Shown in pieces: positions 12,098 to 18,176 of a DNA stretch of 33,720 bases; position 1 is the first letter of the stretch, and every line of letters starts with the position of its first letter. A program made the position numbers and the translations under genes. The notes beneath the pieces were generated by a model that worked only from the letters and a program-made list of their open reading frames with translations, did no database searches and was not told the DNA's origin. The DNA comes from a virus. Where the stretch lies: positions 1 through 33,720 of the IMG/VR virus record IMGVR_UViG_3300007351_000040; one strand, given 5' to 3'.

Positions 12098-12325
12098 ATG
12101 GCAAGCACTGAGAAATTAATCGCTAAACTAAAGAATGGCTCGATAAACGCGAAGGAATTGCGAACGCTCTTAAAGCAGGTTGGCGCCGAACATGTTCGAA
12201 CTAAGGGTTCTCATGAAATTTATCACCTGCCCGGTCGTGTCTTCGTGCTAGCAACCCATTCAAAGGATTTGAAACGATATATGATAAAAGAGGCAATGGA
12301 GTTCATAGGAGTGGAAAATGAGTAA
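12098..12325 (+). CDS. hicA: HicA-family mRNA interferase toxin
   Basis: A 75-residue toxin of the HicA family (dsRBD-like fold) that cleaves mRNA unless bound by HicB. Signature features are the N-terminal helix, VGAEHVRTKGSHEIYHLP with the catalytic His39 in KGSH (residues 36-39), and the C-terminal hydrophobic segment MIKEAMEFIGV. Length is normal and the catalytic residue is intact, so it is probably active. No ribosome binding site precedes ATG 12098, and the predicted transcript starts at that ATG, suggesting leaderless and probably low translation. It overlaps hicB by eight bases. Confidence 0.92.
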   Translation: MASTEKLIAKLKNGSINAKELRTLLKQVGAEHVRTKGSHEIYHLPGRVFVLATHSKDLKRYMIKEAMEFIGVENE

Positions 12326-12755
12326 CAATAAAGAGTATTTGGTTAAGCGTTATACCAGAATCCTGAGCTGGTCGGATGAGGATCAGGTTTATATTATTCG
12401 CGTGCTCGAACTTCCAGGCTGCGTAACTCACGGAGATACGATTAAGGAGGCCTGGGCTAATTCTGATGAGGCGGTTTTGGGAGTTTTGGAAACTCTTGAG
12501 GCAAAGAGAGAGCCATTGCCTACGCCCGCGGCCTCAGCCAATAAGCAAGCGCAGTTTCCTTTGCGCCTTTCCGAGAAAGTGCATCACGTAGTTAAGGCGA
12601 TCTCTGATGTCAGAGGGATTAGTATGAATGACTTGATTTTGGATGCGATCGATTCCGTGTGCCATGTTTTGCCTGGCCAAGAGAAGCCCGTGCACAAGTC
12701 CATTGAGGTTGTTCGACCTAAAGCCGCCAAGAAGACCGCTAGGAAGCGGGCGTAA
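12318..12755 (+). CDS. hicB: HicB-family antitoxin
   Basis: A 145-residue antitoxin. Residues 1-65 are the partially degraded RNase H-like HicB fold (WSDEDQVYIIRVLELPGCVTHGDTIKEAWANSDEAVLGVLE). A linker leads to a ribbon-helix-helix-type DNA-binding end (FPLRLSEKVHHVVKAISDVRGISMNDLILDAID, about 92-125) and a basic Lys/Arg-rich tail. It neutralises HicA and should repress the promoter at 12063-12091. ATG 12318 has AGGAG at an ordinary distance, unlike hicA, so antitoxin would be made more efficiently. The toxin-first gene order is usual for hicAB. It ends two bases from a convergent gene with no terminator between them. Confidence 0.92.
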   Translation: MSNNKEYLVKRYTRILSWSDEDQVYIIRVLELPGCVTHGDTIKEAWANSDEAVLGVLETLEAKREPLPTPAASANKQAQFPLRLSEKVHHVVKAISDVRGISMNDLILDAIDSVCHVLPGQEKPVHKSIEVVRPKAAKKTARKRA

Positions 12756-12757
12756 CG

Positions 12758-12976
12758 CTATCGCCGACGTAATCCATTAGAAGGCGCCTTCGACTTCTCT
12801 TTGCATTGGCCTTTGTCGATGAGTCCAACGGTGATGCCTGCGCATTCCATTCCTTTGGTGGCACAAATGGCGTCGCACTTTTCAAGGGCGTATTTGTGGC
12901 AGCCGGGCTTCACGAGCATGGTCATGAATAAGAGCCAGACCGCAAAGAAAGTCCATGGGCTTGAGAGTCTTCTCAT
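12758..12976 (-). CDS. Small secreted or membrane-anchored cysteine-rich protein
   Basis: A 72-residue leftward protein. Residues 8-22 are hydrophobic after a basic start (MRRLSSPWTFFAVWLLFMTMLVKPG), followed by six cysteines in about 40 residues (GCHKYALEKCDAICATKGMEC...GQCK). It is probably exported or anchored facing the periplasm, with disulphides. A Cys near the end of the hydrophobic part could be a lipidation site, but the lipobox is poor. It overlaps its upstream neighbour by four bases. Candidate roles are envelope modification, exclusion or lysis accessory; none is shown. Confidence 0.65.
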   Translation of the reverse strand: MRRLSSPWTFFAVWLLFMTMLVKPGCHKYALEKCDAICATKGMECAGITVGLIDKGQCKEKSKAPSNGLRRR

Positions 12977-13350
12977 TTCTTTAAATTCCTATGAAGAAGA
13001 AGCTCAACCGTGTCGTAAATCTCTTTTCTGATGTCTGATTTGTGGGCCATCGTAGCCTTGACCACTTCGATGTCTTTGATAAGGGTGTTTAAGTTCTCTG
13101 TCATCTTATTGATTTGAGCAGCAGAGGCGCTTTGATTTCGCTCTCTTGTGCTCCACCAAACATTGAATAAGATCGCGGCCACGTTGCCTATTGCGATCCA
13201 GAAGAGTGATTGTTGAACGAGTTCGGTAATGACCGCCGTCAGTTGGCCGCCGGCCACGGGCACTTTCGGGCCCACAATAGCATTGGCCCACGCCTTAGTG
13301 GCGTACGTCGATATCGCAATAAACGATAGAAGCCCAAGAATCCTTTTCAT
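12973..13350 (-). CDS. Membrane protein with signal-like N-terminus and coiled coil
   Basis: A 125-residue leftward protein. I chose the ATG at 13350 (MKRILGLLSFIAISTYATKAWA), a classic signal sequence ending AWA, instead of the longer frame from 13434. A second membrane span follows (LVQQSLFWIAIGNVAAILFNVWW, about residues 45-67), then a charged coiled coil (SASAAQINKMTENLNTLIKDIEVVKATMAHKSD). The span-plus-coil part resembles DUF2730-type phage membrane proteins found near lysis and head genes. A lysis accessory or holin-like role is possible but unproven. It overlaps the upstream gene by 56 bases. Confidence 0.65.
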   Translation of the reverse strand: MKRILGLLSFIAISTYATKAWANAIVGPKVPVAGGQLTAVITELVQQSLFWIAIGNVAAILFNVWWSTRERNQSASAAQINKMTENLNTLIKDIEVVKATMAHKSDIRKEIYDTVELLLHRNLKK

Positions 13351-13492
13351 CCTCGATCGCCTTTTGAACGACTTCCTTTGCGATCCGAGTGGCAAGGCGC
13401 AAGATTTCGCCTTCGAACTCCCTGATCGCCTCATCGTTCAAATTCTCCTCTAAAATCGCTACGATTTTTTCTTCCCAATCCTTTAATTGCAT
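13295..13492 (-). CDS. Small acidic helical protein
   Basis: A 65-residue leftward protein, mostly helical and charged (WEEKIVAILEENLNDEAIREFEGEILRLATRIAKEVVQKAIEDEKD). Its last 56 bases overlap the membrane-protein gene in another frame, an unusually long overlap if both starts are right. The ribosome binding site is weak, so the start is uncertain. The composition suggests a cytoplasmic dimer. No family recognised. Confidence 0.5.
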   Translation of the reverse strand: MQLKDWEEKIVAILEENLNDEAIREFEGEILRLATRIAKEVVQKAIEDEKDSWASIVYCDIDVRH

Positions 13493-13578
13493 CGGTGCTC
13501 GAGGACGAGATCAATTGGCCCCCAGAAGCCTCTCGTCCGTGATCAGCCCCAGGGAAAAGATTTCTAATACAGTTTATC

Positions 13579-13593
13579 ACACGACATACGTGT
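13579..13593 (-). promoter_or_regulatory. Inverted repeat upstream of the leftward genes
   Basis: ACACG (13579-13583) and CGTGT (13589-13593) form a short inverted repeat with a five-base centre in the 131-base gap before the gene at 13492. Reading leftward, an AT-rich run containing TATTAG follows it and could be a -10 element, but no good -35 is present. It is recorded as a possible operator only. Confidence 0.3.
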
Positions 13594-13623
13594 CGGCGGG
13601 ACTAGGGAGTGGTCTGTAGAGCC

Positions 13624-13842
13624 TTAAGCCGAGATTTCACCGCTATCAAGCATACGCTCGATTTTGTTCATCGCCTTTTCAAGACCGACGCGCGCCTCTT
13701 CATTTAAGATTTTCTTGTGCGGCTTGCTCATCGCCTCAAGTCGGCCTGCGATTCTTTGGTAGCGCGCCTTCTGGGACTTCGTGCAAGTGACCGGAATGTG
13801 GTCGATAATGGGCTCTCGCACTTCGATTTTCGCTCTTGCCAT
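13624..13842 (-). CDS. Small basic protein, possible DNA-binding regulator
   Basis: A 72-residue leftward protein beginning at ATG 13842 with an excellent ribosome binding site (GGAAGGAGA on the minus strand). The order is a short beta-like start (IEVREPIIDHIPVTCTKSQKARYQRIAGRLEAM) followed by helices. The 'h-x-V-x-x-T-x-x-q' strand followed by helices recalls ribbon-helix-helix proteins, suggesting a repressor or nucleoid-type role. It is first in the leftward group and diverges from the sugar genes across a 147-base AT-rich gap. Confidence 0.62.
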   Translation of the reverse strand: MARAKIEVREPIIDHIPVTCTKSQKARYQRIAGRLEAMSKPHKKILNEEARVGLEKAMNKIERMLDSGEISA

Positions 13843-13889
13843 ACGCGAATTCTCCTTCCTTGGATGCGTTCAAATCAAAAGTTTAATTG

Positions 13890-13909
13890 AATTAGAATAA
13901 AATTAGAAT
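13890..13909 (+). repeat. Direct repeat AATTAGAAT in the divergent promoter region
   Basis: AATTAGAAT occurs at 13890-13898 and 13901-13909, an 11-base period, in the AT-rich gap between the leftward gene at 13842 and the epimerase at 13990. Same-face spacing suggests a regulator site controlling one or both divergent units. The repeats contain TAGAAT, which also resembles a -10 box, so either could be part of a promoter. Confidence 0.4.
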
Positions 13910-13950
13910 TGGAAATCCCTGTGCTTAAGCTTTTAGCATTGTCTTTGAAG

Positions 13951-13968
13951 ACCTCAATCAGATGAGGT
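13951..13968 (+). promoter_or_regulatory. Hairpin just upstream of the epimerase ribosome binding site
   Basis: ACCTCA (13951-13956) pairs with TGAGGT (13963-13968) around a six-base loop. It ends three bases before GAAGGGGG, the ribosome binding site of the gene at 13990. It has no following T run, so it is not a terminator for rightward transcription. It may be an operator palindrome or a leader structure. Confidence 0.35.
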
Positions 13969-13989
13969 TTCGAAGGGGGCCATACGGAC

Positions 13990-15006
13990 GTGGCGAGAAA
14001 GTGTCTGGTTACCGGCTTTGCTGGCTTTATCGGTTCACACCTTTCCGATCGACTCCTTGAAGAAGGTTACACTGTCGTCGGCGTCGACAACTTCTCGACC
14101 GGCACCATCGAAAATGTGCAGCGCCTTAACAAAAAACACGCAAATCTCCCCGCTGGCCGCATTCACTTCGTCAGAGGCGACCTTTTCGATCGCGACGTCA
14201 TCTTCGAAATTTTTCGTGTTCACCCCGATATCGAGTGGGTGTTTCATCAGGCCGCCTTGGGAAGTATTCCAAGAAGCCTTAGGAATCCGCAAAACACATT
14301 CGAGTCAAATGTCGTGGCGTTTAACAACGTACTCGGCGCGGTCCTTCAGCACCGACAAAACGTAAAGCGGTTCGTCTTTGCGAGCTCAAGCTCCATCTAC
14401 GGTAAGTGTGCCGACGGCGCGCGCGTTGAAACGATGGATCCGGTTGGTTGGCAAAAGAATCCCTATGGCGCATCTAAGTACATGAACGAGGTGCAGGCCC
14501 TCGCTTGGGCTGCGGCCTTTGGGTTAGAGGTCATAGGCCTAAGGTACTTCAATGTCTTTGGGCCCTTTCAGCGGGCTGATTCTGAATACGCGGCCGTCAT
14601 TCCAAAATGGATTCGGGCTGTCAGATCTGGCGAGCCTATGGTCATTCAAGGGACTGGAAAACAAAAGCGCGACTTCACTTATGTGGATAACGTGGTTGAT
14701 GCGAACATGCTTGCAGCCCATGCACCGAGTAGTGCCGCGAACAGCTGTTACAATATCGGTTGTGGCCAGAGCGTCTCCCTCCTCGATCTTCAGCGTGAAA
14801 TTACGGTTCATGCGGCGGTCAGAGGGATAAAGAGCCCATGGGTTGAGATGGTTCGCGCGCGTGAGAATGATATCGCTGACGCCTATGCGGACATCAACCT
14901 TGCAAGAACCTATTTGAATTACGAGCCAAAAGTAGATTGGAAGAGGGGCATTAAGCACACATGCGAATTGCTGTTGTCGGAAACGGAATTGTTGGCGGAG
15001 CCTTAA
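13990..15006 (+). CDS. NAD-dependent nucleotide-sugar 4-epimerase (WbpP/TviC type)
   Basis: A 338-residue extended short-chain dehydrogenase/reductase. Visible features are the NAD-binding GFAGFIG (residues 9-15), Asp-rich VDNFSTG (32-38), HQAALGSIPRSLRNP (86-100), SSSSIYG (132-138) and catalytic Tyr159/Lys163 in YGASK. The AALGSIPRS block is characteristic of UDP-N-acetylglucosamine 4-epimerases of the WbpP/TviC group rather than GalE, so the probable reaction is UDP-GlcNAc to UDP-GalNAc (or the uronic acid forms). Length is full. GTG 13990 follows GAAGGGGG at a rather wide spacing. It overlaps the dehydrogenase gene by 46 bases, suggesting a two-step pathway for a surface or virion sugar. 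Confidence 0.9.
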   Translation: MARKCLVTGFAGFIGSHLSDRLLEEGYTVVGVDNFSTGTIENVQRLNKKHANLPAGRIHFVRGDLFDRDVIFEIFRVHPDIEWVFHQAALGSIPRSLRNPQNTFESNVVAFNNVLGAVLQHRQNVKRFVFASSSSIYGKCADGARVETMDPVGWQKNPYGASKYMNEVQALAWAAAFGLEVIGLRYFNVFGPFQRADSEYAAVIPKWIRAVRSGEPMVIQGTGKQKRDFTYVDNVVDANMLAAHAPSSAANSCYNIGCGQSVSLLDLQREITVHAAVRGIKSPWVEMVRARENDIADAYADINLARTYLNYEPKVDWKRGIKHTCELLLSETELLAEP

Positions 15007-15809
15007 GGCTTTGGTTTGAAACCCATTTGCCCGAAGTCTCAATCGGCATATGGGATCCGCCTCAAGGGAAAAAAGATCCAATCGACGAGTCGGTTGAGGT
15101 CGCCTTCATTTCAGTTCCCGTTCCAACAAAAGGCTTTAAGCAGGACTTAACAATCCTCCACTCCGCCATTCAGGCCTCAATGCTCGCGAAATACATTGTA
15201 ATCAGATCAAGCGTCGTACCTGGCACCTGCGACACGCTCTCTAGTATTTACGGCCGAGCCATCATCGCCATGCCTGAGTTTTTGACCGAGCGAACCGCCT
15301 TCCAAGACTTCTGCAATCAAGACGTGATCATTGGTTATCCCGATCAGTTTAAAGTGGACGCGAATTGGTGGGTTCCGTTCGTATCCATATTCGGAAATCT
15401 AAAGCGCATTCGCTGGGCATCGGCCATGGAGTGTGAGCTTGCGAAATACGCCCATAACTCCTTTGGGGCGTTCAAGGTCACGTACTTCAATATGGTCTAT
15501 CACTTATGCACTGAGCACGGTCTTCAGTTCGAGCGCGTGAGAGAAATGGTGCTGGCCTCTGGCTACATCAATGAAACCCACACCCATGTGCCGGGCCCGG
15601 ACGGCCGCCTCGGTTATGGCGGCAAATGCTTTCCAAAGGATCTCTCGGCCTTTATTGGTTTTGTAAACGACAACCCGGCACATGTCCTTTTAAAGGATGT
15701 GCTATGCCTGAATCGCCTTTATAGAGGCCCTGATCCTGAGATTGAATTGAAAAATACCCCCACACGAGAACCAAATTTAACCAATCAGGAGGTTTCAGGT
15801 GGAGGATAA
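14961..15809 (+). CDS. UDP-sugar 6-dehydrogenase-like protein, C-terminally short
   Basis: A 282-residue member of the UDP-glucose/GDP-mannose dehydrogenase family. It shows the Rossmann start MRIAVVGNGIVGG, AFISVPVPT (49-56), RSSVVPGT (82-89), MPEFLTERTAF (104-114), AKYAHNSFGAFK (161-172) and the catalytic GYGGKCFPKD with Cys223. Typical enzymes have 400 or more residues and a C-terminal UDP-binding domain, which is absent here, so the protein stops soon after the catalytic site. It may work as a minimal dehydrogenase, use a different substrate, or be impaired. ATG 14961 lies inside the epimerase gene. The pair suggests UDP-HexNAc to uronic acid chemistry, as in Vi-type antigens. Confidence 0.85.
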   Translation: MRIAVVGNGIVGGALRLWFETHLPEVSIGIWDPPQGKKDPIDESVEVAFISVPVPTKGFKQDLTILHSAIQASMLAKYIVIRSSVVPGTCDTLSSIYGRAIIAMPEFLTERTAFQDFCNQDVIIGYPDQFKVDANWWVPFVSIFGNLKRIRWASAMECELAKYAHNSFGAFKVTYFNMVYHLCTEHGLQFERVREMVLASGYINETHTHVPGPDGRLGYGGKCFPKDLSAFIGFVNDNPAHVLLKDVLCLNRLYRGPDPEIELKNTPTREPNLTNQEVSGGG

Positions 15810-16122
15810 GGCCATTGAATTCACGGTCACGGATCAGCCGACATTAAAAGAGCTCGAGCGCCGCTATTTTGTTGCGGTCATGAAGGTGGTTGATCACGAC
15901 ATCGCCAAAGCCGCTCAGATCCTAGGTCTCACGCGTTCAGGTGTTTACTCTAAGATTCGAACGCATAAGATCGAGCACAATTTTAAGCGCCCGCAGATGG
16001 TTGCGAAGTATCGAAATGGTACAGCCACTGAAATAGGCAGCGATTCACGCCGATACAGTTCCCCTGAAGGGGTTCCAAGTGCCGGCGTTCAAACGAAACA
16101 GGGACCGGAAAAGTCCGTCTAA
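15799..16122 (+). CDS. Stand-alone Fis/NtrC-type HTH protein
   Basis: A 107-residue protein. Residues 14-57 (TLKELERRYFVAVMKVVDHDIAKAAQILGLTRSGVYSKIRTH) closely follow the Fis-type HTH at the end of NtrC-family activators ('LkelEkryil.vL...ggn...AA..LGisrstLyrKl'). The activator's ATPase and receiver domains are absent, so this is a free DNA-binding module. The tail after residue 65 is polar and probably disordered. GTG 15799 is preceded by AGGAGG and overlaps the dehydrogenase stop. Located directly before the terminase genes, it could be a late-gene regulator or a packaging-site binder. Confidence 0.8.
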   Translation: MEDKAIEFTVTDQPTLKELERRYFVAVMKVVDHDIAKAAQILGLTRSGVYSKIRTHKIEHNFKRPQMVAKYRNGTATEIGSDSRRYSSPEGVPSAGVQTKQGPEKSV

Positions 16123-16531
16123 AATCTCCCGAGAAATCGTGGAGAAGATCTGCGATGCTCTAAGGCGCGGTTGGTATATTGAAACGGCCGCGGCCTACGC
16201 TGACATATCAAAAGTCACCCTCTATGAGTGGATGAAGAAGGGCAATAAGGAAAAAGACGGCCCCTTCGCCGAATTCCTTCAAGCCATTGAAATCGCGGCT
16301 GAGCAGGGCGAGGGGAAGATTTTTGAGCACGTGGAGAATGCGGCTGAGAGCGATTGGCGGGCCGCCGCCTGGATACTTGAGCGAAAGAACGCAAAACGTT
16401 GGGGTAAGAAAGAGACGATAAAGCTCGAAGATCAGCACACCAAGGAATCGAACTTCGATATCGGAACGGTCAACCAAATTATAGCTACGGAGCTTGATCA
16501 GCTTGAAGACAAAGACCGCTGGGAAGACTGA
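16079..16531 (+). CDS. terS: Terminase small subunit
   Basis: A 150-residue protein that recognises phage DNA for packaging. The HTH region ISREIVEKICDALRRGWYIETAAAYADISKVTLYEWMKKG (residues 16-55) is followed by KEKDGPFAEFLQAIEIAAEQGE and SDWRAAAWILERKNAKRWG. Together these are the hallmark of a widespread small-terminase group. GTG 16079 overlaps the Fis-like gene by 44 bases and follows GAAGGGG. The stop overlaps the large-subunit start (TGATGG), so the subunits are coupled. Confidence 0.9.
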   Translation: MPAFKRNRDRKSPSKISREIVEKICDALRRGWYIETAAAYADISKVTLYEWMKKGNKEKDGPFAEFLQAIEIAAEQGEGKIFEHVENAAESDWRAAAWILERKNAKRWGKKETIKLEDQHTKESNFDIGTVNQIIATELDQLEDKDRWED

Positions 16532-18003
16532 TGGATCCCAGGCTCAAGGACTGGCGCTGGCGCTGCAATAACCTCTATCGCATCGTCGATAAGAACGGAA
16601 AACTCGTCAGGTTTGAAGAGAACTGGATTCAAAAGCGGATCAACGAGAATCGTTCGCGCCGGAAGATGATCCTTAAGTACCGCCAGGGCGGGGTGACGAC
16701 TGGCGAGGCGAAAAAGCAGCTCGATTTCGTAAGCTTTGGGAGAAACCGCACGGCCTGTATCATGGCCGATTGTGAAGACAACTTAGGGAAGGTCTTCGGC
16801 AAGGTAAAGCAGCTTTACCAGTTCATGCATCCGACCTTTAAGCCGCGCCTTGACCGCGGTGGTGGCTCGTCCACAGAACTCAGGTTCCCCGATATCAACG
16901 GCAAATTCTACTGTGCGCTCCAAGTGCGGGGTGACACGGTCCATTGGCTCCACATCTCAGAGGCGGCGTTTTGTAAGCCCGATCGAGTGCGCGCAGCCCT
17001 TGAGACGGTTCCACCAAAAGGCATCGTGACCTTTGAATCAACTCCCAACGGCCTTGGTAATCACTTCTATAAGCGCTGGATTGCGAAGTCCGACGAGCTC
17101 GCGAAACTCTTCTTCCCTTGGTTCTTTAACCCCGAGTACGTGAAGGACGGAAACCGGATTAAAGAGCTGAGCCTTGAGGAGAAGAAATTCATGCAAACGG
17201 TAAAGGCTAAATACGGTATTTCGATCACGAAGGATCAGATCGCCTTTCGAAGATCGAAACAAGAAGACCAACAAGAGCTCTTTCTTCAAGAATACCCAGA
17301 GGACGACATCACGTGCTTTGTTTCATCTGGCGGCTCAGCCCTTGATCTTGACCGGGTTAAACGGATGCTCGACCGAGCGCCGGAGCCAATCGAGGACACC
17401 GGTGAGCTTAAGGTTTGGAAGACCTATGATAGCTCGCGCGTCTACGCATGCGGGGCGGATACCGCCGAAGGTGTTGGCCGCGATTATTCAGTCGGCACGA
17501 TGTTCGATGTGGAAACCATGGAAGAGGTTGCGCAAGTGAGGTCCAACAAGTGGCGCCCCCGGGAATTTGCGCACAAACTAAACGAACTGTGCGCCCGGTA
17601 TACAAAAACCGGAAGACTATGGCCGCTCCTTGGCGTCGAGCGCAACAATCATGGGCATGCTGTTCTCCTCGAGCTTGAGGAACATCTCGACTATCCAAAT
17701 CTCTATTATTTCAAGGAGAATGAAGGCGATAAGCTCGCCGGCTGGAAAACCGACTCGATCACCCGTCCCATCATGGTTGACGCATTTATAGACGGTATCG
17801 AGAATGAAACCGCCACAATCAACTCGAGAGAGACTTTGGCCGAATGTTTAACCCTGATCGACAATAACGGTAAGATTGAAGCCGAGGAGGGTGAGAATGA
17901 CGACTGCGTTATCAGTTCGGCCATTGGCATCCAAATGTGCATCAAGGCCAAAGGTACAGTCGGCCTTTATGACGACCTCCACAACAAAATTCTTCTTGGG
18001 TGA
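16531..18003 (+). CDS. terL: Terminase large subunit (ATPase-nuclease)
   Basis: A 490-residue packaging motor. The ATPase half has a Walker A-like KYRQGGVTTG (residues 49-58) and Walker B with catalytic Glu144 in HISEAAF. The RNase H-like nuclease half has Asp310 in CGADTAEG, Glu370 in GVERNNHG and the Asp457/458 pair in NDDCV. All catalytic positions are present and the length is normal. ATG 16531 overlaps the small-subunit stop. The enzyme docks on the portal encoded two genes downstream, pumps DNA into the prohead and cuts concatemers. Confidence 0.96.
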   Translation: MDPRLKDWRWRCNNLYRIVDKNGKLVRFEENWIQKRINENRSRRKMILKYRQGGVTTGEAKKQLDFVSFGRNRTACIMADCEDNLGKVFGKVKQLYQFMHPTFKPRLDRGGGSSTELRFPDINGKFYCALQVRGDTVHWLHISEAAFCKPDRVRAALETVPPKGIVTFESTPNGLGNHFYKRWIAKSDELAKLFFPWFFNPEYVKDGNRIKELSLEEKKFMQTVKAKYGISITKDQIAFRRSKQEDQQELFLQEYPEDDITCFVSSGGSALDLDRVKRMLDRAPEPIEDTGELKVWKTYDSSRVYACGADTAEGVGRDYSVGTMFDVETMEEVAQVRSNKWRPREFAHKLNELCARYTKTGRLWPLLGVERNNHGHAVLLELEEHLDYPNLYYFKENEGDKLAGWKTDSITRPIMVDAFIDGIENETATINSRETLAECLTLIDNNGKIEAEEGENDDCVISSAIGIQMCIKAKGTVGLYDDLHNKILLG

Positions 18004-18008
18004 GCAAG

Positions 18009-18176
18009 GTGTCTGAGCAAAACCGACCAAAGAAAAAGAACACGCGCCAGGATCTGTTCCGCGGAGCGCCCCTAAAAAACCCGGTCTTCAGTGAATCCTT
18101 GGCGCGTGAATTCTGGAAGAATCAGATCCATATCGCAAACTCAGACGAAAAGAAAAAGGGTGGATCAAATGGCTGA
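18009..18176 (+). CDS. Small hypothetical protein between terminase and portal
   Basis: A 55-residue, basic protein starting at GTG 18009, six bases after the terminase stop, and overlapping the portal start by eight bases. Polar, rich in Lys/Asn/Ser, with RQDLFRGAPLKNP and a short helix (SLAREFWKNQI). Small proteins at this place occur in several Mu-like head clusters. The ribosome binding site is weak (AAGG directly at the start), so translation may depend on coupling. Confidence 0.5.
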   Translation: MSEQNRPKKKNTRQDLFRGAPLKNPVFSESLAREFWKNQIHIANSDEKKKGGSNG

